A stretch of DNA of 64,000 bases from Flavobacteriaceae bacterium Ap0902 (lineage in GTDB: Bacteria > Bacteroidota > Bacteroidia > Flavobacteriales > Weeksellaceae): assembly GCA_009835005.1 (NCBI GenBank), contig WTFG01000008.1:1-64000 (forward strand), read 5' to 3'. The notes below the pieces were generated by a model that was not told the origin of the DNA, did no database searches, and saw only the letters and a program-made list of their open reading frames with translations. Within the stretch, counting starts at the first letter, position 1, and every line of letters starts with the position of its first letter. Made by a program: the position numbers and the translations under genes. Of this stretch, positions 37,540-44,969 are shown piece by piece.

Positions 37540-38360
37540 TGGCTTAATCTATAAACGTATTCTTCGAAGACTTTATTATTTCTATCATCATTAAATAAAA
37601 AATTCTTTAAACTTACTACAGAGGAATCATCTATAGTATAAAAAAGCCTTAAATTGCTAATAAAATTATCAAAATTTGTTCGACAATTTTCAATGCAAAG
37701 GTAGAAATATTTTCTCTCATTTTTAATAAACTCTTCGTCAATCGTAGTAAACTTCTTTATTAAGTGTCCTAACTCTGACACTAGCAAATGATCATTAGAA
37801 CTAACTGATACAAACTCGGGATTTAAATCGGTATACGACATAGTACTAAATATAAATGCATTATCTATAGGAATTATGATGAACTGATTTTCTATTGGTT
37901 GCAGTACCATATTATAGTTTGTTGGTTTTCTATCATCATTTTCAACCCAAGTATCGAATAATGTAATGTGAAAAACATTTTGATGATTTCTTAATTTATT
38001 AAAAGTTTTTTTACTATCACTCATGAATAAATTGTTAATATCTAGAGCATATTGTATATATTCAGAGCCAAAGCAAAGCGTATCATAATAATAAGGCTTA
38101 TGGTGAATGGACAAACCTTCCTGCATTGAAACTAAATTTTTTGAAATCTCAATGATCTTTGTCTTTGGTGAATCAATTTTCCAGTTTTCAAAACAAAATG
38201 ATGCAAATAACTCATTGATAATTGAATATGGTGGTTGCTTACCTTTGTCATTCTTTGCGACGTACAGTTTATAATTACTACCCACAACTAATAAAGGACT
38301 ATGCCCTTCTGTAGGAAGTTCCTTAATTATAGTATGTGCATATATTTTTTCAAAATCCAT
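37536..38360 (-). CDS. HipA-like protein kinase
   Basis: The 274-residue protein keeps the key elements of the HipA-like kinase fold: an ATP-site lysine in LYVAKND (Lys36), a helix Glu in IINELFAS (Glu50), the catalytic loop WVENDDRKPTN (Asn141, Asp143, Arg144, Asn148) and a metal-binding Asp in IPIDNAFIF (Asp166). It lacks the HipA N-terminal domain, and no HipB-type helix-turn-helix gene is adjacent. Instead the next gene is DUF3037-like. It may be a regulatory kinase or part of a toxin or defence pair; neither is shown. Confidence 0.75.
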   Translation of the reverse strand: MDFEKIYAHTIIKELPTEGHSPLLVVGSNYKLYVAKNDKGKQPPYSIINELFASFCFENWKIDSPKTKIIEISKNLVSMQEGLSIHHKPYYYDTLCFGSEYIQYALDINNLFMSDSKKTFNKLRNHQNVFHITLFDTWVENDDRKPTNYNMVLQPIENQFIIIPIDNAFIFSTMSYTDLNPEFVSVSSNDHLLVSELGHLIKKFTTIDEEFIKNERKYFYLCIENCRTNFDNFISNLRLFYTIDDSSVVSLKNFLFNDDRNNKVFEEYVYRLSQ

Positions 38361-38404
38361 AGTAAATTTAATTCGATATCATTTATCAATATCTTTTTTC
38401 ATAT

Positions 38405-38669
38405 TTAATCTTCTTCCTTAATATCAATAACTTCCACTGCATCAATCTCCTCCATGATTCTTTTCGTCTCCTTTAGAGCTACGTTACTTTTTTGATAATG
38501 CAGAATATCTTCAAAACCGAGGATCTTGTCTCTTAGGCTCATTAGTAGCCTGAACTTCTGGTACTAGACTTTCTATATAAATTTAGAAATCTCCACGAAA
38601 AGTATGCTCTGTAGCATTTCCCTGTTGATAGTGTCTATTGAGAACGTTAATATAGTCGGCAGTTGTCAT
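38405..38669 (-). pseudogene. Relic of a large N-6 DNA methylase/restriction (type ISP or IIG-like) gene
   Basis: From an ATG at 38669 the minus strand reads MTTADYINVLNRHY... with RGDF, a TAA stop at codon 29, then IYIESL and ATNEPKRQ. This is the pattern I recall for the N-terminus of large methylase-restriction proteins (GNA.EHT.RGDL...IE.L...TNEP.R). From 38542 another frame reads 45 codons with LRDKILGFEDILHYQK and ALKETKRIMEEIDAVE, like the C-terminus of such proteins. The two ends meet near 38525-38540, so the bulk of the gene appears deleted. The 45-codon frame could still be translated. Confidence 0.55.
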
Positions 38670-38747
38670 AAATGTTCCAAATCTAAAGAATGAACAGCAA
38701 TTTAACGATTTTTAAGAAGATTTAAGAAATTGAAAGGTTTAAAGAAT

Positions 38748-38784
38748 AAAAAAAAGCAGTTTAGAATATGAATCCTAAACTGCT
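38748..38784 (-). terminator. Rho-independent terminator of the polyol operon
   Basis: A perfect 10-bp stem (AGCAGTTTAG / CTAAACTGCT) with a 10-nt loop is followed on the minus strand by a run of eight T. It lies 49 bases past the fructokinase stop. Confidence 0.9.
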
Positions 38785-38833
38785 ATCAAATCAATCATGA
38801 AAAATTATACAGACAAATAATTAATAAACTTAT

Positions 38834-39733
38834 TTATTCCTGACTACTCCCAAGTGGATTTATAAACTCCTCAACTGTTGCAATCGGTATAGGCGTTGTT
38901 GCACCATTTTGAGATGCCACCAAGGCACCCATAGCACAAGCAAATTCAAGCGCTTTTTCTGGATTTACTTTATTCAATATTTTATATAATAAAGACGCAA
39001 GAAAACTATCACCAGATCCCACGGTATCCACTACTCTCACTTTAAAACCACTATGATAATGAAATTGATCATCCTTTAAATATACTGCCCCATGTCGGCC
39101 TTTGGTCACACATACTTCTGTTGAATTGGTTTTATCCGCTATATATTTCAAGTTTTTTTCTAATGATTTATAGGGTGAGCCCAATTTTTCTGCTACTTCA
39201 TATAATTCATCATCATTTAATTTGATAAAATCAGATTTATTCATCAAATCTGCAATGATATCGATATCATAGTACGGGGGACGTAGATTCACATCAAATA
39301 CTTTATACTTCGCCTGATCTATCAACTTATAAAGTGAATCCCTAGAACTCATATCCCGACAAGCCAAACTACCAAAAACAAAAGCATCGGCAGACTGAAC
39401 TTTTTTAAGAGCGGTAGGATTTATCTGAATTTTATCCCATGCGGACGGGTACACAATATCATAAGAGGCAGAACCTTTTTCATTAAGCATCACTTTTACC
39501 AGGCCAGTAGGATATTTTTCATCTATTTGGATTTGACTTGTATCTAACCCTCTTTCTTTAATAAATTCACTAATCTCTTTGCCATTATCATCCCTGCCTC
39601 TTCTACTGATGATACTGGCATCTACCCCTAGCTGTGACAACCTCAAAGCCACATTTAAAGGTGCACCCCCAACGACCTTTCCTGTGGGGAAATCATCCCA
39701 AAGGATTTCTCCAAAACATACGACAGATTTCAT
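38834..39733 (-). CDS. PfkB-family carbohydrate kinase, probable fructokinase
   Basis: A ribokinase-like kinase of 299 residues with the substrate-binding GGAPLNVALRLSQLG near 22-36, and the C-terminal signature DTVGSGDSFLASLL holding the catalytic Asp and anion hole. It would phosphorylate fructose formed by the adjacent polyol dehydrogenase, one base upstream, to fructose-6-phosphate. Specificity is inferred from that pairing. Confidence 0.88.
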   Translation of the reverse strand: MKSVVCFGEILWDDFPTGKVVGGAPLNVALRLSQLGVDASIISRRGRDDNGKEISEFIKERGLDTSQIQIDEKYPTGLVKVMLNEKGSASYDIVYPSAWDKIQINPTALKKVQSADAFVFGSLACRDMSSRDSLYKLIDQAKYKVFDVNLRPPYYDIDIIADLMNKSDFIKLNDDELYEVAEKLGSPYKSLEKNLKYIADKTNSTEVCVTKGRHGAVYLKDDQFHYHSGFKVRVVDTVGSGDSFLASLLYKILNKVNPEKALEFACAMGALVASQNGATTPIPIATVEEFINPLGSSQE

Positions 39734-39734
39734 A

Positions 39735-41225
39735 TTAATTTAATTGGGTGTTCAACGTTTGCACACAAGATTTTATAGCATCATTACGTATCATATCAAG
39801 CGATTTCAAATATGCCTCTACAAAAACTTTATTGTCTTTTAAATCACCAAAAATAGGTTCTATCTCTAGGAATTTAATTGGATCTTGGTGAGATAATGCG
39901 GCAGCACGAATCAATTCATTACTCATAGCATCTTCTATTTGATAAGAATCTCCTTGCTCATCTACACCGTCGTTATATCTACACCATGCTGCAATCACAA
40001 AAGCACCATGCTCAAAATCACCATTATTTGCCAATTGATATTTGATAGTAGGTAATAAGAAAATTGGAATTTTGGCTGAACTTTCTAAACAAATTCTAGC
40101 AATTAAATCCTTGATATACACATTTTGGAAGCGAGCAATCAAACTATCTTTGTATTTTTCTAAATCAATGCCGCCTAAATCTCCTAAAGTAGGGGTAGCC
40201 TCCTGATCCATAAAATCTCTTAAAAATTTCTTGAAGTCTTCATCTCTTGCAGCCTCGTCTATGGTATTGTATCCATGTACCGCTCCAAGCATTCCAAGCA
40301 CAGAATGACCAGCATTTAATAGGCGTAACTTCATATTCTCGTAAGGCACAACATTTACTACGTATTGAACGCCAACCTTTTCCCATGAAGGCCTGCCATT
40401 TACAAACTTATCCTCTACCACCCATTGAATGAATGGCTCACACACTACTGGCCATTGATCTTCTATATTGAATTGATCTTTTAAATTCTCAATATCCTCT
40501 GCTACCGTAACTGGCGTAATTCTATCTACCATCGCATTAGGAAAACTCACATTTTCCTCTATCCACGGTAATAATTCTGGCTCTGCTTTTTCTACATAGT
40601 TAAGTAATGATTTTTTTGCCACATCCCCGTTTCCTTGAATATTATCACAAGATTGAATGGTTACACCCTTTAAACCTCGTTTCATTCTTAATTTTAAGGC
40701 TTGGGCTAAATATCCAAAGACCGTTTTAGGTGACATAGGATTTTTCATATCCTCTACAATCACGGGATTACTAAAATCAAATTTACCTGTGGCTTCGTTT
40801 AGATTATAGCCACCCTCTGTAATGGTAAGTGAAATAATTTTAATATTAGGATCTGCCATTTTTTCGATTGCTGCTCTGGATTCTTCTGGGGCAAAAATAA
40901 ATTCTACAATAGAGCCAATCACCTCTGCCCGCAGAGACCCATCCAGCTCTTTGGTCATTAGTGTATATAGCCCATCTTGATCCTTCAAAATATTATAGAT
41001 TCTCCGATCATAATCCAATAACCCAATACCGCAGATTCCACCATCTAATTCTCCATACTCTTCCATCAGTTTGTTGGTATAATAGGCTTGGTGAGAACGG
41101 TGGAAATTCCCAACACCAATATGCACAATGCTGGTCGTAACTTTATCTCGATCGTAAGATGGCACGTTTACTTGAGATGGTAATTTTTTTAAGTTCTCCT
41201 GATTCAATGGAATGGAAGTTTTCAT
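39735..41225 (-). CDS. Mannitol dehydrogenase family protein (probable mannitol 2-dehydrogenase)
   Basis: A polyol-specific long-chain dehydrogenase of 496 residues. The NAD site is in IVHIGVGNFHRSHQAYY, and the catalytic Lys-x4-Asn-x2-His motif reads KLRLLNAGH. The family oxidises mannitol to fructose, but also includes fructuronate and tagaturonate reductases. Pairing with a fructokinase favours mannitol or a related hexitol such as arabitol or sorbitol. It is the second gene of a three-gene unit. Confidence 0.88.
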   Translation of the reverse strand: MKTSIPLNQENLKKLPSQVNVPSYDRDKVTTSIVHIGVGNFHRSHQAYYTNKLMEEYGELDGGICGIGLLDYDRRIYNILKDQDGLYTLMTKELDGSLRAEVIGSIVEFIFAPEESRAAIEKMADPNIKIISLTITEGGYNLNEATGKFDFSNPVIVEDMKNPMSPKTVFGYLAQALKLRMKRGLKGVTIQSCDNIQGNGDVAKKSLLNYVEKAEPELLPWIEENVSFPNAMVDRITPVTVAEDIENLKDQFNIEDQWPVVCEPFIQWVVEDKFVNGRPSWEKVGVQYVVNVVPYENMKLRLLNAGHSVLGMLGAVHGYNTIDEAARDEDFKKFLRDFMDQEATPTLGDLGGIDLEKYKDSLIARFQNVYIKDLIARICLESSAKIPIFLLPTIKYQLANNGDFEHGAFVIAAWCRYNDGVDEQGDSYQIEDAMSNELIRAAALSHQDPIKFLEIEPIFGDLKDNKVFVEAYLKSLDMIRNDAIKSCVQTLNTQLN

Positions 41226-41283
41226 AATATATTTAGTTTTTTAATTTTTTTTAAATAAAATTGAATTATACGGTGTTTTTAGT

Positions 41284-43008
41284 TTAATCTTTCACAACCG
41301 CATTAAGTGCTTTTTTTCTTCTTAAATTCCAATAGGCAAAAACAAAATACCCAAGAGTACAAAAGATTCCGACCTCATGAAACAAAGATTTATTATACTC
41401 GTAACTTTCTAAATTTGGACTATTGAACATGGTATTACTGGCTAAAACAAGCAATGTGACCAAACAAGCGATAGAAATAAAGGTTAAAACTTTAGAAAAT
41501 ATAGAATGGTCTCTTATTTCTGCTGGTTCATGTAAAGCCTGTTCCTCTTGAAATTCTTCTATGGCTTGGTTTCTTTCCACTTCGGCTCTTTCTGCCTCTG
41601 GATAAGATTTATTAGCACCAACTTGTTTAGCCCAAAGCGTGTAAACGAGGATTGTAAATAGCCAAACGGGAAGAAATAGATAATAGAAAGACATTACATT
41701 CAAATAATTTAATCCAAATCCTAACACAAGCCCTAAAATCCACGAACCTATAGCTGGCCTACTGGTCACTAAATTTTTATAATGCGCCCAGTATCGTGTA
41801 AGTCCTATTTTTGGGAATATGAAATGTTCTGCAAATACAATCGCACCTACAGGAACGACTAACAACCCTGCATAAGTCAACATCGGTAACATTTTAGTAA
41901 ACACGAATGGAAAACAAGCGACAATTACGGTGAAAATCCCAACAATCAAGGTCGTTTTCTTTCTAGATTGTGTTTTGAATATGGCTTGTGCGGCTAGACC
42001 AGCACGATATAGATTGGCATTGGCTGTTGTCCAACCTGCAATTAAAACAATTACAAAACCAGATAGTCCTAATGCATAATATGCCACGTCACCAGGATCT
42101 AATGCTAAGACAGGTTTTTGTAAAATTACGGCTGCTCCAGCTCCCATAATTCCTGCAGCGATCCAAGCAATGTAATGTCCGAACAACATCCCAAAACTGG
42201 TGTATAAACCATAACTTGGTTTTTTAGCATATCGGAAAATCGCCATATCTATCAACCCAAAATGGGTAATGGTATTGGCTGCCCATGCAAAACCTATCAC
42301 CTCCATCAATCCTATTCCTTCTTCACCCGTATTGGTGACTCCTCGCCAAATGGATTCATCCCCGATTTGCAGGAATTCATTCAAACTGGTGATTTCTGTG
42401 GTTCCAATGACCGAATAAGCCAGTATAGGCAATAAAGCAAAAGCACCAGAGACAAACATAGTCATAAGCCAAGGTGCACAAATTGTAGAAAAATCTGCTA
42501 CTGTATTAAACCCATACATGGCCACAATAACGACAATAGTCCCTACGGCCAAGACAATTAAAATAAACCAAATATTGGTAGAATACCATCCTAATTGAGC
42601 AGGAATACCAAACAAAAACCGTACAGCAGAGGCAGATACAGTGATCATGGCAGCAGAAATCACCGTGAAAATAATTGCATTGGCCCAATTGTATAATTTA
42701 GTCATGGAATCGCCAGCAATCTTTTGTAAATAAGTATATAAACTTAGACGTGTATCTACCGCTATCGGCGCAGTGAGCAATGTCCAACTCAAAACCGCTA
42801 GAATATTACCAATCAACAATCCAAGCAATATATCTCTCGTACTTGCTCCTAGCACAACAAATGTGGCACCAATTACAAATTCTGTGGCGGCAACGTGCTC
42901 ACCCGCGTACAAACCTGCAAAATGTTTCCCGCCATGCAGTTTGTGTATAGGAATGGGCAATTGCTCCATATCTAAGTTCTCAAAGTTTTTGAAGGTCCGT
43001 GGTTTCAT
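41284..43008 (-). CDS. NCS1-family permease, candidate polyol transporter
   Basis: About 12 membrane segments in 574 residues. The first helix region GLYAGEHVAATEFVIGATFVV and the segment FAWAANTITHFGLIDMAIFRY resemble the cytosine/purine/thiamine permeases of the NCS1 family. A hydrophilic insertion (about 470-510) precedes the last two helices. It is the first gene of the operon with the polyol dehydrogenase and fructokinase and no other transporter is present. I therefore infer that it imports the polyol, an unusual substrate for NCS1. A nucleobase substrate remains possible. Confidence 0.75.
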   Translation of the reverse strand: MKPRTFKNFENLDMEQLPIPIHKLHGGKHFAGLYAGEHVAATEFVIGATFVVLGASTRDILLGLLIGNILAVLSWTLLTAPIAVDTRLSLYTYLQKIAGDSMTKLYNWANAIIFTVISAAMITVSASAVRFLFGIPAQLGWYSTNIWFILIVLAVGTIVVIVAMYGFNTVADFSTICAPWLMTMFVSGAFALLPILAYSVIGTTEITSLNEFLQIGDESIWRGVTNTGEEGIGLMEVIGFAWAANTITHFGLIDMAIFRYAKKPSYGLYTSFGMLFGHYIAWIAAGIMGAGAAVILQKPVLALDPGDVAYYALGLSGFVIVLIAGWTTANANLYRAGLAAQAIFKTQSRKKTTLIVGIFTVIVACFPFVFTKMLPMLTYAGLLVVPVGAIVFAEHFIFPKIGLTRYWAHYKNLVTSRPAIGSWILGLVLGFGLNYLNVMSFYYLFLPVWLFTILVYTLWAKQVGANKSYPEAERAEVERNQAIEEFQEEQALHEPAEIRDHSIFSKVLTFISIACLVTLLVLASNTMFNSPNLESYEYNKSLFHEVGIFCTLGYFVFAYWNLRRKKALNAVVKD

Positions 43009-43073
43009 AAGTTTTATCTTTTGAAGTGTTGAACTGTATTGAAATTTTAATTACATTCTATGAAAATATTAAC

Positions 43074-43092
43074 AAACGTACTTTATACGTTT
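43074..43092. promoter_or_regulatory. Operator 1 for the polyol operon (AAACGTA-N5-TACGTTT)
   Basis: A perfect 7+7 inverted repeat with a 5-base spacer. It starts 7 bases past the -7 box of the leftward polyol promoter, so it covers the predicted transcription start. A bound repressor there would block transcription. The same motif recurs at 43329-43347. Confidence 0.65.
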
Positions 43093-43098
43093 CTTATA

Positions 43099-43130
43099 CA
43101 AATGTATAATATATTTTTCATTTAATTCAA
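43099..43130 (-). promoter_or_regulatory. Promoter of the polyol transport/catabolism operon
   Basis: On the minus strand TTG (43130-43128), a 21-base spacer and TACATTTG (43106-43099) fit the Bacteroidota promoter. The leader to the permease start is about 85 bases and begins within operator 1. Confidence 0.7.
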
Positions 43131-43278
43131 AAATTTAAAAGATTTATTTATTTTCGATGCTTATAACTTTATTATCACCAGATAGATTAGTAAGTACAAA
43201 TAATTGATTTACATTTATTTAGAAACTTAAAAAGGATTTTTATCATATTTTAAATCTTAAAGACTTTAACAATACCCC

Positions 43279-43309
43279 TTGCAGATTAACTTAAACTAAT
43301 GTATTTTTA
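43279..43309 (+). promoter_or_regulatory. Promoter of the NUDIX-type regulator gene
   Basis: TTG at 43279-43281, a 20-base spacer and TATTTTTA at 43302-43309 match the consensus except for the final base of the -7 box. It is 39 bases before the start codon. Confidence 0.5.
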
Positions 43310-43328
43310 CATTAAATCTAAACAAGAT

Positions 43329-43347
43329 AAACGTAAATAATACGCTA
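43329..43347. promoter_or_regulatory. Operator 2 in front of the regulator gene
   Basis: AAACGTA-N5-TACGCTA matches operator 1 in 12 of 14 arm positions. It ends one base before the regulator's start codon and lies downstream of the predicted promoter, so it could mediate autoregulation. Confidence 0.6.
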
Positions 43348-43348
43348 T

Positions 43349-44086
43349 ATGGACTTTAGGAAAATTGAAAACATCTCTGTAGATTGCGTGATACTCACTT
43401 TGGGTGAAGCTGGCATGGAAGTTTTACTCAGAAAACGAAAGCTGAAATTATTTGAAGCAAACCAACCAGACATTGATGATTGGACGGTAATTGGCGATCA
43501 AGTGCTGAACTCTGAAAAGCTAGACCTTGCAGCAGATAGGATATTCAATCAAGCGGCTACTTATAATAATCCTTACAAAAAACAGTTTAAGACTTTTGGA
43601 AGCCCAGAGAGAATTCACAACGAACAGGATATTATATTTTTACAAAGCAAAGGACTTAAACATCGTATTATTTCTGTAGCCTATTACTTTTTGGTTTCTA
43701 AAGAAGTTATTAAAATTGCAAAAGACACCAAGTGGCATTCGGTTTTAGCCCTGCCTAAATTAGGGTTTGACCACGAAAAAATCATCCGAAGAGCCCTTGA
43801 AGATTTAAAGATCAAAGCAACTACGACCCCAATTATTTTTCATTTAATTCAAGATAAATTCACATTAAATGACTTGCACTTCGCTTATGAATCTTTACTA
43901 AACATTGAAATTGACAACAGAAACTTCCGAAAAAAAGCTTTAAATAAGACCTACATCGTCCCTCTTGCCGAAAAAAGAGCAATCAAAGGAGCAAAAAAAC
44001 CTGCCAAACTCTATATGTTTAGTCATGACATCTATAAAAAACTTGCAGACGACACCCAAGCGAATTATTTGAATTTTTCTTTTTAA
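43349..44086 (+). CDS. NrtR/AraR-type regulator with a non-catalytic NUDIX-like domain
   Basis: The N-terminal 150 residues resemble the NUDIX fold (VDCVILTLGEAGMEVLLRKRK and the later HRIISVAYYFLV). The NUDIX box is degenerate: the catalytic REUXEE glutamates are replaced in the LAADRIFNQAATYNN segment. The C-terminal part (IIFHLIQDKFTLNDLHFAYESL and FRKKAL) matches the winged-helix domain of NrtR-family regulators. Its divergent position and shared operators suggest it represses the polyol operon and itself. The effector may be the polyol or a phosphosugar. Confidence 0.8.
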   Translation: MDFRKIENISVDCVILTLGEAGMEVLLRKRKLKLFEANQPDIDDWTVIGDQVLNSEKLDLAADRIFNQAATYNNPYKKQFKTFGSPERIHNEQDIIFLQSKGLKHRIISVAYYFLVSKEVIKIAKDTKWHSVLALPKLGFDHEKIIRRALEDLKIKATTTPIIFHLIQDKFTLNDLHFAYESLLNIEIDNRNFRKKALNKTYIVPLAEKRAIKGAKKPAKLYMFSHDIYKKLADDTQANYLNFSF

Positions 44087-44499
44087 AATTAAACGTATGT
44101 ATAATTAGGTATAATTAGGTTCGCTGCACCTTTTAATTCATTCCTGATTTTAGAATTATCAACATTTTTATAAAGATAATTTTATTGATGCATTGCATAT
44201 TTGTGATCATAGTCATTATTGATAACAACTTTATTTTAAATTCTTTATAAGTATAGACGAAATTGCCTAATATTTAATATTCACTTACATTAGAAAAAAA
44301 TAGCAACTTGGTAGATTTTCTTTTTTTCTAAATATATATGGCTGCTTTTTTGTAATCATTTTGATTATTTCTTGTTGGCATGTAGAGCCTTAATATAAAA
44401 AATTCCAAATAAGTTTGGTTAAGATTTAGCGGATCATGGATTACTTATCATAAAGTAATGAAAATATTTCTGTAAATTTGATTACTTAAATAAATTTAA
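44087..44499. other. AT-rich intergenic stretch
   Basis: These 413 bases hold no gene I can support. An isolated AAACGTA half-site lies at 44091-44097, followed by a short tandem repeat (TATAATTAGGT twice, about 44099-44120). Near the end is a 7+7 inverted repeat (ATTACTT/AAGTAAT, 44440-44459) just upstream of a -7 box. Confidence 0.5.
44473..44480 (+). promoter_or_regulatory. Candidate -7 box for the lipoprotein-desulfurase unit
   Basis: TAAATTTG matches TAnnTTTG and is 19 bases before the start at 44500. The usual -33 position is occupied by the inverted repeat ATTACTT-N6-AAGTAAT (44440-44459), which could be an operator. Confidence 0.45.
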
Positions 44500-44967
44500 T
44501 TGATGTATAAATATATCACTATATTAATTCTATTCACTTCCATATTATACAGTTGTGCCAACCGCTCAATAGATTATGATAAAAAAAATTCAACGAAGAG
44601 CGTTGATTATGAACTATTAACCTATGGCGAGACTGGCTCTGGAATTGTAACGGACCAAAAGGTTTACCATAACGATTCTAGTTTTGAATTGGCCTGGAAA
44701 CAGGTTCATGCTAGAATGAGTCCCATTCCTGCTATTCCCACAATAGATTTTAACAAAGAGCGTGTCATATTCCTTGATTTCGGCGAACATAACTATGGTG
44801 GATTTGTATATAATATAGAGGATATTAGCCTAAAAGAAAACCTTGCAATTGTCAAAGTAATCGAACATAGTCAAGACGAGGAAATGATGAGGATGGCAGT
44901 AATGACAAGGCCATTTATGTTTATTAAGATTAATAAAACCAATGTAAATCAAGTACAGGTTAAATAA
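44500..44967 (+). CDS. Lipoprotein with a PrcB-like domain
   Basis: A lipoprotein signal peptide (LFTSILYSC, acylated Cys19) precedes about 135 residues. The order of strands (IDFNKERVIFLDFGEHNYGG, then a C-terminal RPFMFIKINK) resembles the PrcB C-terminal domain that assists a surface protease in treponemes. The similarity is weak and function unknown. Two bases separate it from the cysteine desulfurase gene, so they are probably co-transcribed. Confidence 0.6.
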   Translation: MMYKYITILILFTSILYSCANRSIDYDKKNSTKSVDYELLTYGETGSGIVTDQKVYHNDSSFELAWKQVHARMSPIPAIPTIDFNKERVIFLDFGEHNYGGFVYNIEDISLKENLAIVKVIEHSQDEEMMRMAVMTRPFMFIKINKTNVNQVQVK

Positions 44968-44969
44968 TT

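Larger units (their letters stand above)
38361..38833. other. Gene-poor stretch between the kinase pair and the polyol operon
   Basis: Apart from the methylase relic (38405-38669) and the terminator at 38748-38784, I see nothing recognisable. The 44 bases between the relic and the HipA-like start have no clear TAnnTTTG box. Positions 38670-38747 are A-rich and non-coding. Confidence 0.6.
43009..43348. other. Divergent control region between the polyol operon and its regulator
   Basis: This 340-base gap has no gene. It contains the leftward promoter and operator 1, a 16-bp perfect palindrome (TTATACAAATGTATAA, 43094-43109) over the leftward -7 box, the rightward promoter and operator 2. The stretch 43131-43278 is AT-rich and shows nothing else recognisable. 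Confidence 0.7.

Noticed and set aside
44087-44130. AAACGTA half-site and tandem TATAATTAGGT after the regulator gene
   Set aside because: Only one operator arm is present and the tandem repeat has two short copies, so I do not call an operator or a repeat array.
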